A stretch of DNA of 64,000 nt, from contig CAJUPJ010000018.1 in the NCBI GenBank assembly GCA_910588655.1, forward strand, positions 1 through 64,000. The letters are read 5' to 3'. Under the pieces are notes generated by a model. The model did not search any database. It had not been told where the DNA came from and was given only the letters and a program-made list of their open reading frames with translations. Both the position numbers and the translations under genes were made by a program. Shown here piece by piece: positions 44,564 through 53,492 of the stretch. Source of the stretch: an uncultured Lachnospiraceae bacterium (GTDB lineage Bacteria; Bacillota; Clostridia; Lachnospirales; Lachnospiraceae). Position 1 is the stretch's first letter. Every line of letters begins with the position of its first letter.

Positions 44564-45205
44564 ATGTTGGATAAAGTATTTACAAACAACCAGGTAACGA
44601 TTGCAGGTGAGGTAGTAAGCGAATTTACATTCAGCCATGAGGTATATGGTGAGAACTTCTATATAGTCAATATTGCTGTATGCCGTTTAAGCAACTCCTA
44701 TGATATTATACCAGTTATGGTTTCTGAGAGGCTTATGGATGTAAAAGAAGATTATAAGGGATGTATACTCCAGGCAACGGGACAGTTCCGTTCTTATAAC
44801 AGGCATGAAGAGACTAAGAACAGGCTTGTATTATCTGTATTTGCAAGGGAAGCAATGCTGGTGGATGCAGAAGAGGCAGAACAGAACCCGAACCATATAT
44901 TCCTTGACGGGTATGTTTGTAAGAGACCGGTATACCGGAAGACACCTCTTGGCAGGGAAATTGCAGATGTGCTTCTTGCAGTAAACAGGCCATATGGCAA
45001 ATCAGATTATATCCCATGTATATGCTGGGGAAGGAATGCAAGGTTTGCAGACCAGTTTGAAGTTGGCTCACATATACAGCTCTGGGGAAGGATACAGAGC
45101 AGGGAGTACCAGAAAAAGATATCTGAAGATATGTATGAAAAGCGTGTTGCTTATGAAGTATCAGTAAGCAAACTGGAATATATTGCTGAAGAAGAGGGGA
45201 TTTAA
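44564..45205 (+). CDS. single-stranded DNA-binding protein-like, two OB folds
   Basis: 213 aa. Two SSB-type OB-fold repeats, about 8-95 and 108-205. The second opens FLDGYVCKRPVYRKTPLGREIAD, like the start of SSB and PriB domains. It lacks the acidic DDDIPF-type C-terminal tip of housekeeping SSB, so a special role in replication or repair is likely. TGGAGG precedes the ATG, and AGGGC-ACAAA-GCCCT forms a small hairpin just upstream. Confidence 0.65.
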   Translation: MLDKVFTNNQVTIAGEVVSEFTFSHEVYGENFYIVNIAVCRLSNSYDIIPVMVSERLMDVKEDYKGCILQATGQFRSYNRHEETKNRLVLSVFAREAMLVDAEEAEQNPNHIFLDGYVCKRPVYRKTPLGREIADVLLAVNRPYGKSDYIPCICWGRNARFADQFEVGSHIQLWGRIQSREYQKKISEDMYEKRVAYEVSVSKLEYIAEEEGI

Positions 45206-45332
45206 CCTCTGGCTTCCATAGCAGGTATTGTGGATGGATTGAAAAGAAAAAATAGTAGCTTTTTATAACCAGATGTGATAAAATGGCTAGAGTTAGCAAT
45301 GTCAAGTTGCTGTCTGGCCATTTTCCTGTTGC

Positions 45333-45360
45333 ATTGGAAACAGGCGTTGCTATAGTATAC
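45333..45360 (+). promoter_or_regulatory. possible promoter for cobO
   Basis: TTGCAT, 16 bases, TATAGT within the 205-base gap between the SSB-like gene and cobO. Upstream at about 45280-45327 a hairpin, AAAATGGC ... GCCATTTT with an inner AGCAA/TTGCT stem, may end the previous transcript. Confidence 0.5.
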
Positions 45361-45410
45361 ATATATAAATAGTAACGGACAGGCTGGATGCTACAGCATG
45401 GAGGAATAAA

Positions 45411-45908
45411 ATGAGTAAAGGTATTGTCCAGGTTTATTATGGTACTGGCAAAGGAAAAACGTCTGCTGCTGTAGGGCAGTGCATACGTGCAGCTGGCCAG
45501 GGGCTTTCTGTAATTATTATCCAGTTTCTTAAAGGAAAGGAAGCAGATGAATTTAATTTTCTTGGGAAGCTTGAGCCGGAGATAAAACTGTTCAGGTTTG
45601 AAAAGGCAGACAGGTCTTATGATTTGCTGCTTGCGTCGCAACAGAAAGAAGAGAAACAGAATATACTTAATGGTTTTAATTTTGCAAAGAAAGTTATAGA
45701 TACTGGTGAATGTGATGTGCTTGTGCTTGATGAGGTACTGGCGCTTCCTGACCTGGGTATAATAACAGTTGATGATATTATTAACCTTACCAGCATGAGG
45801 GAAGATTACTGCAGGATTGTACTTACTGGCAGAAACCTTCCAAGGGAACTTCTGCCCTATGCTGATGTGGTTTCAAAGATTGACCTGGAAAAAGATGATA
45901 CAGTATAA
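45411..45908 (+). CDS. cobO: cob(I)alamin / cob(I)yrinic acid a,c-diamide adenosyltransferase
   Basis: 165 aa, CobA/CobO/BtuR family, adds the adenosyl group from ATP to cobalt. P-loop GTGKGKTSAA near residue 9, VIIIQFLKG, LVLDEV and LTGRN are the family marks. A strong AGGAGG-like site is absent; GGAGG lies 7 bases before ATG. No cobalamin riboswitch is recognisable upstream. Confidence 0.88.
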   Translation: MSKGIVQVYYGTGKGKTSAAVGQCIRAAGQGLSVIIIQFLKGKEADEFNFLGKLEPEIKLFRFEKADRSYDLLLASQQKEEKQNILNGFNFAKKVIDTGECDVLVLDEVLALPDLGIITVDDIINLTSMREDYCRIVLTGRNLPRELLPYADVVSKIDLEKDDTV

Positions 45909-46009
45909 TATGGTGGTGCAGAATAGCACGCACAGATAAAGGGAACATATAATAATACATGTAATTTTTAAAATAAATAATATACATATCAGTTTAGGAG
46001 GAGATAAAA

Positions 46010-46903
46010 ATGTCTATATTTACAGGTGCAGGAGTTGCATTAATTACACCTATGCATGATGACGGGTCTGTTAATTATGATGAGATGGAGCGTATTGTAA
46101 ATTACCAGATTGAGAATAAGACAGATGCAATAATTGTCTGTGGCACAACAGGCGAGGCTTCAACAATGACCCATGAGGAACATATTGAAACGATTAAAGC
46201 ATGTGTAGATATGGTAAAGAAGCGTGTACCTGTAATAGCAGGCACAGGCTCAAACTGCACACAGACAGCAGTTTATCTGTCAAAGGAAGCTTACAAGGCA
46301 GGTGCAGACGGGGTTTTAGTAGTATCTCCTTATTATAATAAGGCAACACAGAATGGATTAAAGAAACATTTTACAGAAATAGCAGCAAGCATGGATTTAC
46401 CTGTAGTCCTTTATAATATACAAGGCCGTACAGGAGTTAATATACAGCCAAAGACACTTGCTGCCCTTTCTAAAGAAGTGGAAAATATTGTGGCAGTCAA
46501 GGAAGCATCAGGGGATATTTCACAGGTTGCTGAAATACTGGCATTGTCAGAAGGCAGGCTTGATGTTTATTCAGGCAATGATGACCAGATTGTGCCTATA
46601 ACTGCACTTGGCGGCAAGGGTGTTATATCTGTATTATCACATGTAATTCCTGGGGAAGTACATGATATGGTTATAAAGACAATGGAAGGTGATATTAAAG
46701 CAGGTGCAGGACTCCAGCTTAAATATTTAAGCCTTGCAAAGGCACTTTTCCTTGAGGTAAACCCTATCCCCGTAAAGGCAGCAATGGACATGATGGGATT
46801 TAAAGCAGGCCCGCTACGTATGCCTCTTACAGAAATGGAAGATGCTAATAAAGAGATATTAAGACAGGCAATGATAGATGCAGGTGTTAAAGTAATAGCA
46901 TAA
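46010..46903 (+). CDS. dapA: 4-hydroxy-tetrahydrodipicolinate synthase
   Basis: Condenses pyruvate with aspartate semialdehyde, the first lysine/DAP-specific step. 297 aa TIM barrel: GTTGEASTMT, YYNKATQNG and the Schiff-base Lys in VAVKEASGD near residue 164. AGGAGGAG precedes the ATG. The dapB gene follows after a perfect hairpin, and asd, the source of its substrate, is at the start of the window. Confidence 0.95.
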   Translation: MSIFTGAGVALITPMHDDGSVNYDEMERIVNYQIENKTDAIIVCGTTGEASTMTHEEHIETIKACVDMVKKRVPVIAGTGSNCTQTAVYLSKEAYKAGADGVLVVSPYYNKATQNGLKKHFTEIAASMDLPVVLYNIQGRTGVNIQPKTLAALSKEVENIVAVKEASGDISQVAEILALSEGRLDVYSGNDDQIVPITALGGKGVISVLSHVIPGEVHDMVIKTMEGDIKAGAGLQLKYLSLAKALFLEVNPIPVKAAMDMMGFKAGPLRMPLTEMEDANKEILRQAMIDAGVKVIA

Positions 46904-46917
46904 CAGATGAAGCCAGG

Positions 46918-46943
46918 GGCGTGCCAGGAATTTCTGGCACGCC
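46918..46943. other. perfect 10-bp hairpin between dapA and dapB
   Basis: GGCGTGCCAG-GAATTT-CTGGCACGCC without a T-run. It is more likely an mRNA processing or stability element that adjusts dapA against dapB than a terminator. Confidence 0.6.
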
Positions 46944-46989
46944 TGTAAAGGAACAGCACAGGGCTTATAGAAGAAAGGTTTGGTTATAT

Positions 46990-47745
46990 ATGGTTAAAAT
47001 TATTATGGTTGGATGCAATGGCCGTATGGGACAGATGATTACAGATATCGTAAAAGAAGATGATGATGCAGTAATTGCTGCTGGTATTGACATTATAAAT
47101 AACAGGGATAACAGTTATCCTGTTTTTACTGATATATCAGACTGTGATGTAGCAGCAGATGTAATTATTGACTTTTCTTCATCAAATGGCATTGAAGAAA
47201 GAATGGACTATGCAGTGGACAAGCAGATACCTGTTGTTGTATGTTCGACAGGGTTTTCTAAAGAACAGTCAGCATATGTGACAGAAGCAAGCAAAAAAGT
47301 AGCTGTATTAAGGTCTGCTAATATGTCACTTGGAATTAACCTGCTTATGAAGCTTGTTAAAGAGGCGGCAAAGAAGCTTGCAGATAACGGCTTTGATATT
47401 GAAATTGTAGAAAAGCACCATAACCAGAAGCTTGATGCACCTTCAGGTACTGCCCTTGCCCTTGCAGACTCTATTAATGAAGAGCTTGGCGACAGGTATG
47501 AGTATGTATACGACCGTTCCCAGGTACGCAGGAAGCGTGGCAAAGAGGAACTTGGCATTTCCGCAGTACGTGGCGGCACAATAACAGGTACACATGATGT
47601 AATATTTGCAGGAACAGATGAAGTAATAACACTTTCACATATGGCATATTCAAGGGCTGTATTTGCAAAGGGTTCTGTGGTAGCGGCTAAGTTTATGAAA
47701 GGCAAGGGTGCCGGCTACTATGATATGGCAGATGTATTAATGTAA
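46990..47745 (+). CDS. dapB: 4-hydroxy-tetrahydrodipicolinate reductase
   Basis: 251 aa NAD(P)H-dependent reductase: GCNGRMGQMI binds the cofactor, EIVEKHHNQKLDAPSGTAL is the catalytic signature, and SHMAYSRAVFAKG lies near the C-terminus. The start at 46990 gives the family N-terminus. The open frame extends to 46921 but that part overlaps the intergenic hairpin. It is followed without a gap by cvpA. Confidence 0.94.
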   Translation: MVKIIMVGCNGRMGQMITDIVKEDDDAVIAAGIDIINNRDNSYPVFTDISDCDVAADVIIDFSSSNGIEERMDYAVDKQIPVVVCSTGFSKEQSAYVTEASKKVAVLRSANMSLGINLLMKLVKEAAKKLADNGFDIEIVEKHHNQKLDAPSGTALALADSINEELGDRYEYVYDRSQVRRKRGKEELGISAVRGGTITGTHDVIFAGTDEVITLSHMAYSRAVFAKGSVVAAKFMKGKGAGYYDMADVLM

Positions 47746-48227
47746 TGGATATTGTTAAAATTATAGATATAATAATAGCTGTAATTCTTATAGCAGCAGT
47801 TATTACAGGGTATATAACAGGTTTTGTAATGAAAATTGCAAATCTTGCAGTGCTTGTGGCTTCTTACTTTATTGCTTCAGCTCTTGCAAATGTGCTTTCA
47901 CCACAAATAACTGATACATTTGCAGGGGGCATAATGGCGGATGCTGCTGGTAATATGGCATATAATGTAGTTTTTCCTGTTGTACTGGTTCTTTCAATAG
48001 TAATACTCCACCATGTAGTTAGTGTATTAAAAGTTACCAGCCATATTCCGGTTATTGGGAAAATAGACCGTATATGTGGCGCAATAGCAGGTTTTTTAAT
48101 TGATTTTATAGTTATATATATAATATGCAGTATAATTTTTTCAATAGTACCACAAGAAACCCTTGATGGCATAGGGCTTACAGAGAAAGCTATTGAAAAT
48201 TCTGTCCTTTTGCACGCATTTTATTAA
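47745..48227 (+). CDS. CvpA family membrane protein
   Basis: 160 aa with four hydrophobic spans, and AVITGYITGFVMKIANLAV near the N-terminus as in CvpA/colicin V production proteins. Its first base is the last base of dapB, so it is in the same operon. Function in Firmicutes is unsettled; roles in envelope homeostasis have been proposed for the family. Confidence 0.8.
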   Translation: MDIVKIIDIIIAVILIAAVITGYITGFVMKIANLAVLVASYFIASALANVLSPQITDTFAGGIMADAAGNMAYNVVFPVVLVLSIVILHHVVSVLKVTSHIPVIGKIDRICGAIAGFLIDFIVIYIICSIIFSIVPQETLDGIGLTEKAIENSVLLHAFY

Positions 48228-48313
48228 AGGGGATAGATTGAAAAATATATCTAAGGCAGCATTTTTCACAAACGAATTTATTCATTTTGCTATTTGTGCC
48301 GCCTGGAGGCGGC

Positions 48314-48967
48314 ATGGGGGATTTTATGTACAAGGTAAATTACCAGGTAATGCTTGATGGCATAATAAAAGACATAAAAGAAAAAGAACCTCCGCCACGC
48401 CTTTTAATGCATAGCTGTTGTGCTCCTTGCAGCAGTTACTGTTTAAGTTACCTGGCAGAGTATTTTTCTATAACAGTTCTTTATTATAACCCGAATATTT
48501 CACCAGAGGATGAGTATTATAAACGCATTAAGGAGCAGGAAAGGCTGGTGGACAGGCTTCCAGTTAAAAATAAAATCAGTTTTGCAGAAGGGGAATATGA
48601 GCCTTTAAAGTTTTTCCAGATGGCAGAAGGAATGGAAGACATGCCAGAAGGCGGTGCAAGGTGTTTTAAATGTTATGAAATGAGACAGCGCAAAGCAGCA
48701 GAATATGCCCTTGCACATGGATTTGATTATTTTACAACAACCCTTTCAGTAAGCCCCCATAAAAATGCGCAGGTGTTAAATGAAACTGGTTTAAGGCTGG
48801 AAAAGGAGTATGGGGTAAAATACCTGGTATCAGATTTCAAGAAGAAGGGGGGATACCAGAAATCAATACAATATTCCAGGGAATATAATCTTTACAGACA
48901 GGATTATTGTGGATGTATTTTCAGTAAAAGGGAAAGGGAACAGGAAAAGACTGCCCGTATTTTATAA
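48314..48967 (+). CDS. queH: epoxyqueuosine reductase QueH
   Basis: Reduces epoxyqueuosine to queuosine in tRNA. DUF208 family, about 217 aa: MHSCCAPCSSY near the N-terminus, then YYNPNISP, ARCFKCYEMR and DYCGCIFS supply the paired Cys that hold iron and a [4Fe-4S] cluster. The start is either ATG 48314 or ATG 48326; both follow G-rich sites in the same short region. It overlaps the upstream extension of the next reading frame. Confidence 0.88.
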   Translation: MGDFMYKVNYQVMLDGIIKDIKEKEPPPRLLMHSCCAPCSSYCLSYLAEYFSITVLYYNPNISPEDEYYKRIKEQERLVDRLPVKNKISFAEGEYEPLKFFQMAEGMEDMPEGGARCFKCYEMRQRKAAEYALAHGFDYFTTTLSVSPHKNAQVLNETGLRLEKEYGVKYLVSDFKKKGGYQKSIQYSREYNLYRQDYCGCIFSKREREQEKTARIL

Positions 48968-49004
48968 CAGCATTAACGCATATTTGGAAGAAATGGAGAT
49001 TGCA

Positions 49005-49514
49005 ATGGCTGAAATTTGGGATGTATATGATGAAAATGCTAACCGTACAGGACGTGTAATGGAACGTGGTGTGCCAAGGTCTGGTGATTATATGTTATGT
49101 GTACATATATATTTGTATACGCCAGATGGCAAATTCCTTGTACAGAAGCGTGCCATGAACAAAGAATCACATCCTGGTGAGTGGGATGTAACTGGTGGTG
49201 CGGTGCTTTCGGGCGAAGAAAGCATAGACGGGGCTATAAGGGAAACACAGGAAGAACTTGGTATCAAACTGGATAAATCAGAACTGTTTTTTGCAGGACG
49301 CCTTAAGAAGAAAAAAAACTTTACTGATATTTATTTTGTGAAGAAGAACTTTGATTTAAACGACTGCCTGTTACAGAAAGAGGAAGTGGAAGAGGTTAAA
49401 CTTGTCGGGTATGATGAAATGATTGAGCTTGCACTTAATTCAAGGCGGCGTGACCAGGAATATATAGGTATTCTTAAAGGTGCAGTTAAAAAAATACAGG
49501 AAAACGGGATATAG
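49005..49514 (+). CDS. Nudix hydrolase, MutT/IPP isomerase-like
   Basis: 169 aa with a complete Nudix box, GAVLSGEESIDGAIRETQEE followed by LG. The start at 49005 has GGAG 6 bases upstream. The N-terminus (EIWDVYDENANRTGRVM, later FLVQKRAMNKESHPGEWDVTGG) matches the YfcD/IPP-isomerase-like branch of Nudix enzymes. The substrate is unknown. It forms a contrast with the degenerate Nudix protein at 1308. Confidence 0.82.
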   Translation: MAEIWDVYDENANRTGRVMERGVPRSGDYMLCVHIYLYTPDGKFLVQKRAMNKESHPGEWDVTGGAVLSGEESIDGAIRETQEELGIKLDKSELFFAGRLKKKKNFTDIYFVKKNFDLNDCLLQKEEVEEVKLVGYDEMIELALNSRRRDQEYIGILKGAVKKIQENGI

Positions 49515-49530
49515 GATAATATTACATATA

Positions 49531-49578
49531 AGGGACATACAGACTGGCAGGGCCAGGATGTTATGTGCCTGTTTTTTT
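49531..49578 (+). terminator. terminator after the Nudix gene
   Basis: Outer arms AGGGACATA / TATGTGCCT (one mismatch), inner CTGGC/GCCAG, then GTTTTTTT. Confidence 0.65.
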
Positions 49579-49657
49579 GTCTAAGTACCCCAAGTGTTTA
49601 TAGCATGGCAGTAACATGTCTGTTTCATAAATTTCTGCCCAATAAATTGTATGCAGG

Positions 49658-50208
49658 ATAATTTACAGTTATCTGATGTTTGTGCGGATTGGCAAACGGA
49701 CGGTTTCTGTGCCATAGCCAGAATATTATATAAAAGTGGTACGCTTCCGCTACGTCAGACCACACAGCGGCACATAAAATCTGAAAAAACCAGATTTAAA
49801 TGCCGGCGGGTCTGAAGTACCCCTTTTATATAATATTGCTGGCATCTGGCACGTGAAACCTGCCACTATAAACCTGTAAACCAGCACTAAAACCTAGAAT
49901 AACAGGATATCTGTAAATTATCCATCTTTCTAAACTATTTTTTAAGCAACATAATTTATGCTTTATAACAGCAGAGTAATTTTGGGATTTTGCCATAACA
50001 CAGCAGGTTTCCAATGTTCCAGCTAAATATTATTCCATGACAGGGACACTTTGGCTTCGCCGGCGTTTAAATCTGGTTCTTTCAGATTTTATGCGCCGTT
50101 GCGTAAGCCAACGTAGCGGGAGCGTGCCCTGTAATGGAATAATATTTAGCTGGACATAGAAACCCTGCGTCCGGCAATCCGCACAAACATCAGATAACTG
50201 TAAATTAT
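49658..50208. repeat. 551-bp double palindromic element (C and D)
   Basis: The outer ends are exact inverse complements for at least 33 bases, starting ATAATTTACAGTTATCTG. Inside are two separate hairpins. C (about 49697-49850) pairs AATATTATATAAAAGTGGTAC with GTACCCCTTTTATATAATATT. D (50032-50158) pairs CCAGCTAAATATTATTCCAT with its complement at 50139-50158. Both have cores with CGCCGG, TTTAAATCTG / CAGATTTTA and a CGTAGCGG(G/A)AGC motif. At 49907-49921, ATATCTGTAAATTAT is an internal copy of the terminus. No gene lies between 49515 and 50374. Confidence 0.8.
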
Positions 50209-50294
50209 CATATGTTTGGAAATTTACGAAACGGACGTGTTTCCATATAAAGGGGCGTTTTACAAAATATCCACTGGAAAAATTAATTTTTATA

Positions 50295-50325
50295 TTGACA
50301 GCTAACCTGTATTAGTATATACTAA
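50295..50325 (+). promoter_or_regulatory. feo promoter with overlapping palindromic operator
   Basis: TTGACA (50295-50300), 17 bases, TATACT (50318-50323). The perfect 14-bp palindrome TTAGTATATACTAA (50312-50325) covers the -10 box. This arrangement matches the hydrogenase promoter at 7662-7692. Confidence 0.75.
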
Positions 50326-50374
50326 CTATGGTAAGGAGTGAAAAATACCATATCAGAAATGGAGGGATGATACT

Positions 50375-50584
50375 ATGCCACTTACTATGGTAAATATTGG
50401 TGAACAATATGAGATTAAGAGGACTGGAGGCAATGAGGATACCAGGAAATTCCTTGAGAAGCTTGGTTTTACTATAGGAGGTATTGTTACAGTAGTTTCA
50501 GGTAATAATGGAAATCTTATAGTTAATATCAGGAATTCCAGGGTTGCCATTGGCAGGGATATGGCAAACAGGATTATAGTTTAG
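50375..50584 (+). CDS. feoA: FeoA-family ferrous iron transport accessory protein
   Basis: 69 aa SH3-like fold: a glycine turn in LEKLGFTIGGIVTVVS and NLIVNIRNSRVAIGRDMANRI. It is thought to regulate FeoB at the cytoplasmic face. GGAGGG precedes the ATG. It is the first of two feoA copies in the operon. Confidence 0.88.
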   Translation: MPLTMVNIGEQYEIKRTGGNEDTRKFLEKLGFTIGGIVTVVSGNNGNLIVNIRNSRVAIGRDMANRIIV

Positions 50585-50629
50585 CATATATCTTATAATA
50601 CAGATATAATATAGATGGAGGTTATAGGA

Positions 50630-50851
50630 ATGAAGACGTTAAAAGAGGTATCTAATGGCAGCACTGTTAAAGTAGTTAAACTTATTGGTGAGGGTGCTGT
50701 AAAAAGAAGAATAATGGATATGGGCATTACTAAGGGTGTTGAAATTTTTGTAAGGAAAACTGCGCCTCTTGGAGACCCTGTTGAAGTAACAGTAAGGGGC
50801 TATGAGCTTTCATTACGTAAGGCAGATACTGAAATGATACTAGTACAATAA
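50630..50851 (+). CDS. feoA: second FeoA-family protein
   Basis: 73 aa from ATG 50630, with GGAGG 9 bases upstream. MKTLKEVSNGSTVKVVKL, then RRIMDMGITKGVEI and DPVEVTVRGYELSLRKADTE are typical FeoA features. The two copies differ in sequence, so they may have different roles rather than being a recent duplication. Confidence 0.9.
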   Translation: MKTLKEVSNGSTVKVVKLIGEGAVKRRIMDMGITKGVEIFVRKTAPLGDPVEVTVRGYELSLRKADTEMILVQ

Positions 50852-50887
50852 ATAATAAACTGCCGGTATTATTTTTTTACCCTTTAG

Positions 50888-50901
50888 TTAGTTTAAACTA
50901 A
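50888..50901. promoter_or_regulatory. palindromic operator-like site before feoB
   Basis: TTAGTTTAAACTAA, a perfect palindrome with the same TTAG/CTAA ends as the sites at feoA and the hydrogenase. A weak promoter TTTACC-17-TAATTA overlaps it. Confidence 0.6.
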
Positions 50902-50997
50902 TTAAAGATAGTAATTAATTATAAGAAATAGTTCTAAGTAACTACAGCGTATATAATATAGAGTGGAAATAAATTTCAAAGAAAGGAAGTATTTAAT

Positions 50998-53187
50998 ATG
51001 CCAGTTAAAATTGCATTAGCAGGAAACCCTAATTGTGGAAAAACAACATTATTTAATGCACTTACAGGTTCAAACCAGTTTGTTGGCAACTGGCCTGGTG
51101 TTACTGTTGAAAAGAAAGAAGGTAAGTTAAAGGGGCATAAGGATGTAATTATTATAGATTTGCCTGGAATTTATTCTTTATCACCATATACACTGGAAGA
51201 GGTGGTAGCAAGAAATTATTTAATAAATGAAAGACCGGATGTTATTATTAATATTATAGATGGCACAAATATTGAAAGAAACCTGTATTTGTCAACCCAG
51301 ATACTTGAACTTGGAATTCCTGTTATTATGGCTGTAAATATGTCCGACCTGCTTGAAAAATCAGGTGATATAATATATGTGGATAAACTGGGGGAAAAGC
51401 TTGGATGTGAAGTTACGGAAATTTCTGCCCTGAAGGGTACAGGTATTATGGAAACAGCAGAAAGGGCGCTTGCACTTGCAGGAAAAGGTAAAATGCCTGT
51501 TGTACATAAATTTACAGATGATGCCGAAGAAATAATACAAAGAGTTGAGGAAAAACTGAATAATAAAATACCAGAAACACAAAAGCGCTTTTTTGCAATA
51601 AAGCTGCTTGAAAAGGATAACAAGATTTCATTGCAGGAAGGAAACTTTCCGGATGTATCTGTTGAAATTGCAGAACTGGAAAGTAAATTTGATGATGATG
51701 CAGAAAGTATTATTACTAATGAAAGATATATGTATATTTCCTCAATTATCGGCAGCTGCTGTACAAAACCACATACAAGTAATATGACAATTTCAGATAA
51801 AATTGACAGGATTGTGACAAACAGGATACTTGCACTTCCGGTTTTTGCAGCAGTTATGTTTGTTGTATATTATGTATCAGTTACAACTGTAGGCGGATGG
51901 GCGACTGACTGGGCAAATGACGGTGTATTTGGTGATGGCTGGAATTTCCTTGGAATTAAAGCATTGCATATACCAGGCATACCAGATGCTGTAAGCGGGC
52001 TTCTTGAGTCTGCAGGGTGTGCGGAATGGCTTTCAGGGCTTGTTGTAGATGGAATTATTGGCGGAGTTGGTGCTGTACTTGGGTTTGTGCCACAGATATT
52101 TATATTGTTTATATTTCTTGCATTCTTAGAGTCATGTGGTTATATGGCAAGGGTAGCATTTATTATGGACAGGATTTTCCGCAAATTCGGGCTTTCTGGT
52201 AAGTCATTTATACCTATGTTAATTGGAAGTGGATGCGGCGTACCTGGAATTATGGCTTCAAGGACTATTGAAAGTGACAGGGACCGTAAAATGACAATAA
52301 TGACAACAACATTTATCCCATGCAGTGCAAAGCTTCCAATTATTGCGCTTATTGCAGGTGCATTATTTGACAATGCCTGGTGGGTTTCATACAGTGCGTG
52401 GCTTGCAGGCATTGCAGCAATAATATGTTCAGGGATAATACTAAAAAAGACAAGGCTGTTTGCAGGAGACCCTGCACCATTCGTTATGGAACTTCCTGCT
52501 TACCATATGCCAACCGCCGCTAATATTTTAAGGAGCATGTGGGAAAGAGGCTGGTCATTTATTAAAAAAGCTGGTACAATTATACTGGTATCAGCAATCG
52601 TTCTCTGGTTTTTACAGGGATTTGGCTGGATAGGCGGAAAGTTTATGATGTTAGGGGAAGAACAGCTTGATAAAAGTATTCTTGCTGCAATTGGAGGCGT
52701 TATAGCCCCATTATTTGCACCTCTTGGATGGGGTGACTGGAAAATGGCAGTTGCAGCAGTAACAGGGCTTATTGCAAAAGAAAATGTAGTAACTACATTT
52801 GGAATACTATTTGGTGCGGGGGCAGAAGTGGCGGAAGATACACCAGGGCTGTTAGCAGCAGTAGGTGCAAGTATGGCGGCACTCCCGGCATATTCATTCC
52901 TTGTATTTAACCTTCTGTGTGCACCTTGTTTTGCTGCAATGGGGGCTATAAAACGTGAAATGAATAATACTAAATGGTTTTTTATTGCAATAGGTTACCA
53001 GACAGCACTTGCATATATAGTATCATTATGTATATACCAGTTTGGGATGTTATTTACAGGTGCAGGTTCTGTAATTGGAACGGCAGTAGCATTTATTTTT
53101 ACAGCAGGTTTTATTTTCCTTCTTTTCAGGCCTTATAAAGAGCATAAAAATATAAAGAACAGGAGTGTCTTATGGGAACATTTATAA
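50998..53187 (+). CDS. feoB: ferrous iron transporter FeoB
   Basis: 729 aa. N-terminal G-protein domain with GNPNCGKTTLFNAL, NWPGVTVE, DLPGIYSLSP and NMSDL (G4), then a helical guanine-dissociation-inhibitor region, then Gate domains with several membrane spans (SCGYMARVAF, GSGCGVPGIM, CSAKLPI). It imports Fe(II) driven by nucleotide binding. AAAGGAAG precedes the ATG. Its last codons overlap the small Cys-rich protein. Confidence 0.95.
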   Translation: MPVKIALAGNPNCGKTTLFNALTGSNQFVGNWPGVTVEKKEGKLKGHKDVIIIDLPGIYSLSPYTLEEVVARNYLINERPDVIINIIDGTNIERNLYLSTQILELGIPVIMAVNMSDLLEKSGDIIYVDKLGEKLGCEVTEISALKGTGIMETAERALALAGKGKMPVVHKFTDDAEEIIQRVEEKLNNKIPETQKRFFAIKLLEKDNKISLQEGNFPDVSVEIAELESKFDDDAESIITNERYMYISSIIGSCCTKPHTSNMTISDKIDRIVTNRILALPVFAAVMFVVYYVSVTTVGGWATDWANDGVFGDGWNFLGIKALHIPGIPDAVSGLLESAGCAEWLSGLVVDGIIGGVGAVLGFVPQIFILFIFLAFLESCGYMARVAFIMDRIFRKFGLSGKSFIPMLIGSGCGVPGIMASRTIESDRDRKMTIMTTTFIPCSAKLPIIALIAGALFDNAWWVSYSAWLAGIAAIICSGIILKKTRLFAGDPAPFVMELPAYHMPTAANILRSMWERGWSFIKKAGTIILVSAIVLWFLQGFGWIGGKFMMLGEEQLDKSILAAIGGVIAPLFAPLGWGDWKMAVAAVTGLIAKENVVTTFGILFGAGAEVAEDTPGLLAAVGASMAALPAYSFLVFNLLCAPCFAAMGAIKREMNNTKWFFIAIGYQTALAYIVSLCIYQFGMLFTGAGSVIGTAVAFIFTAGFIFLLFRPYKEHKNIKNRSVLWEHL

Positions 53188-53306
53188 CTGGTGCAATAGT
53201 TGTCCTCTGTGTATTTTTTGCAATACGCAGCATGGTTAATGACAAAAGGAATGGTAAAACACATTGTGGGGGTGACTGTAGCAGATGTAAAGGACATTGC
53301 CATTAA
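53172..53306 (+). CDS. FeoB-associated Cys-rich small membrane protein
   Basis: 44 aa: one transmembrane helix (TFITGAIVVLCVFFAIRSM) and a cytoplasmic tail with three to four Cys and two His (HCGGDCSRCKGHCH). It starts inside the end of feoB, after AGGAG. Such small proteins commonly close clostridial feo operons and probably bind iron or a cluster. The intergenic stretch 53307-53492 includes a short hairpin, CCGCTGGCA ... TGCCAGCGG, near 53422. Confidence 0.85.
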   Translation: MGTFITGAIVVLCVFFAIRSMVNDKRNGKTHCGGDCSRCKGHCH

Positions 53307-53492
53307 TAAAAATGGTAGATAGCAGTAAAAAGATGGCAATTTTATGACAAAAATATGTTTTTATTATTGCATTTTTTCCTGTACTGATATATAATAAAGC
53401 TACCTTTCTTTTTCATAAGTTCCGCTGGCATCTGCGTGTATGCCAGCGGAACAATTATTTAAGGCAAATTTATATAAAAGGAGGCGTTTATT

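Noticed and set aside
45206..45410. Cobalamin riboswitch before cobO
   Set aside because: The conserved B12-box is not found, and the gap is only 205 bases and contains a terminator-like stem and a promoter.
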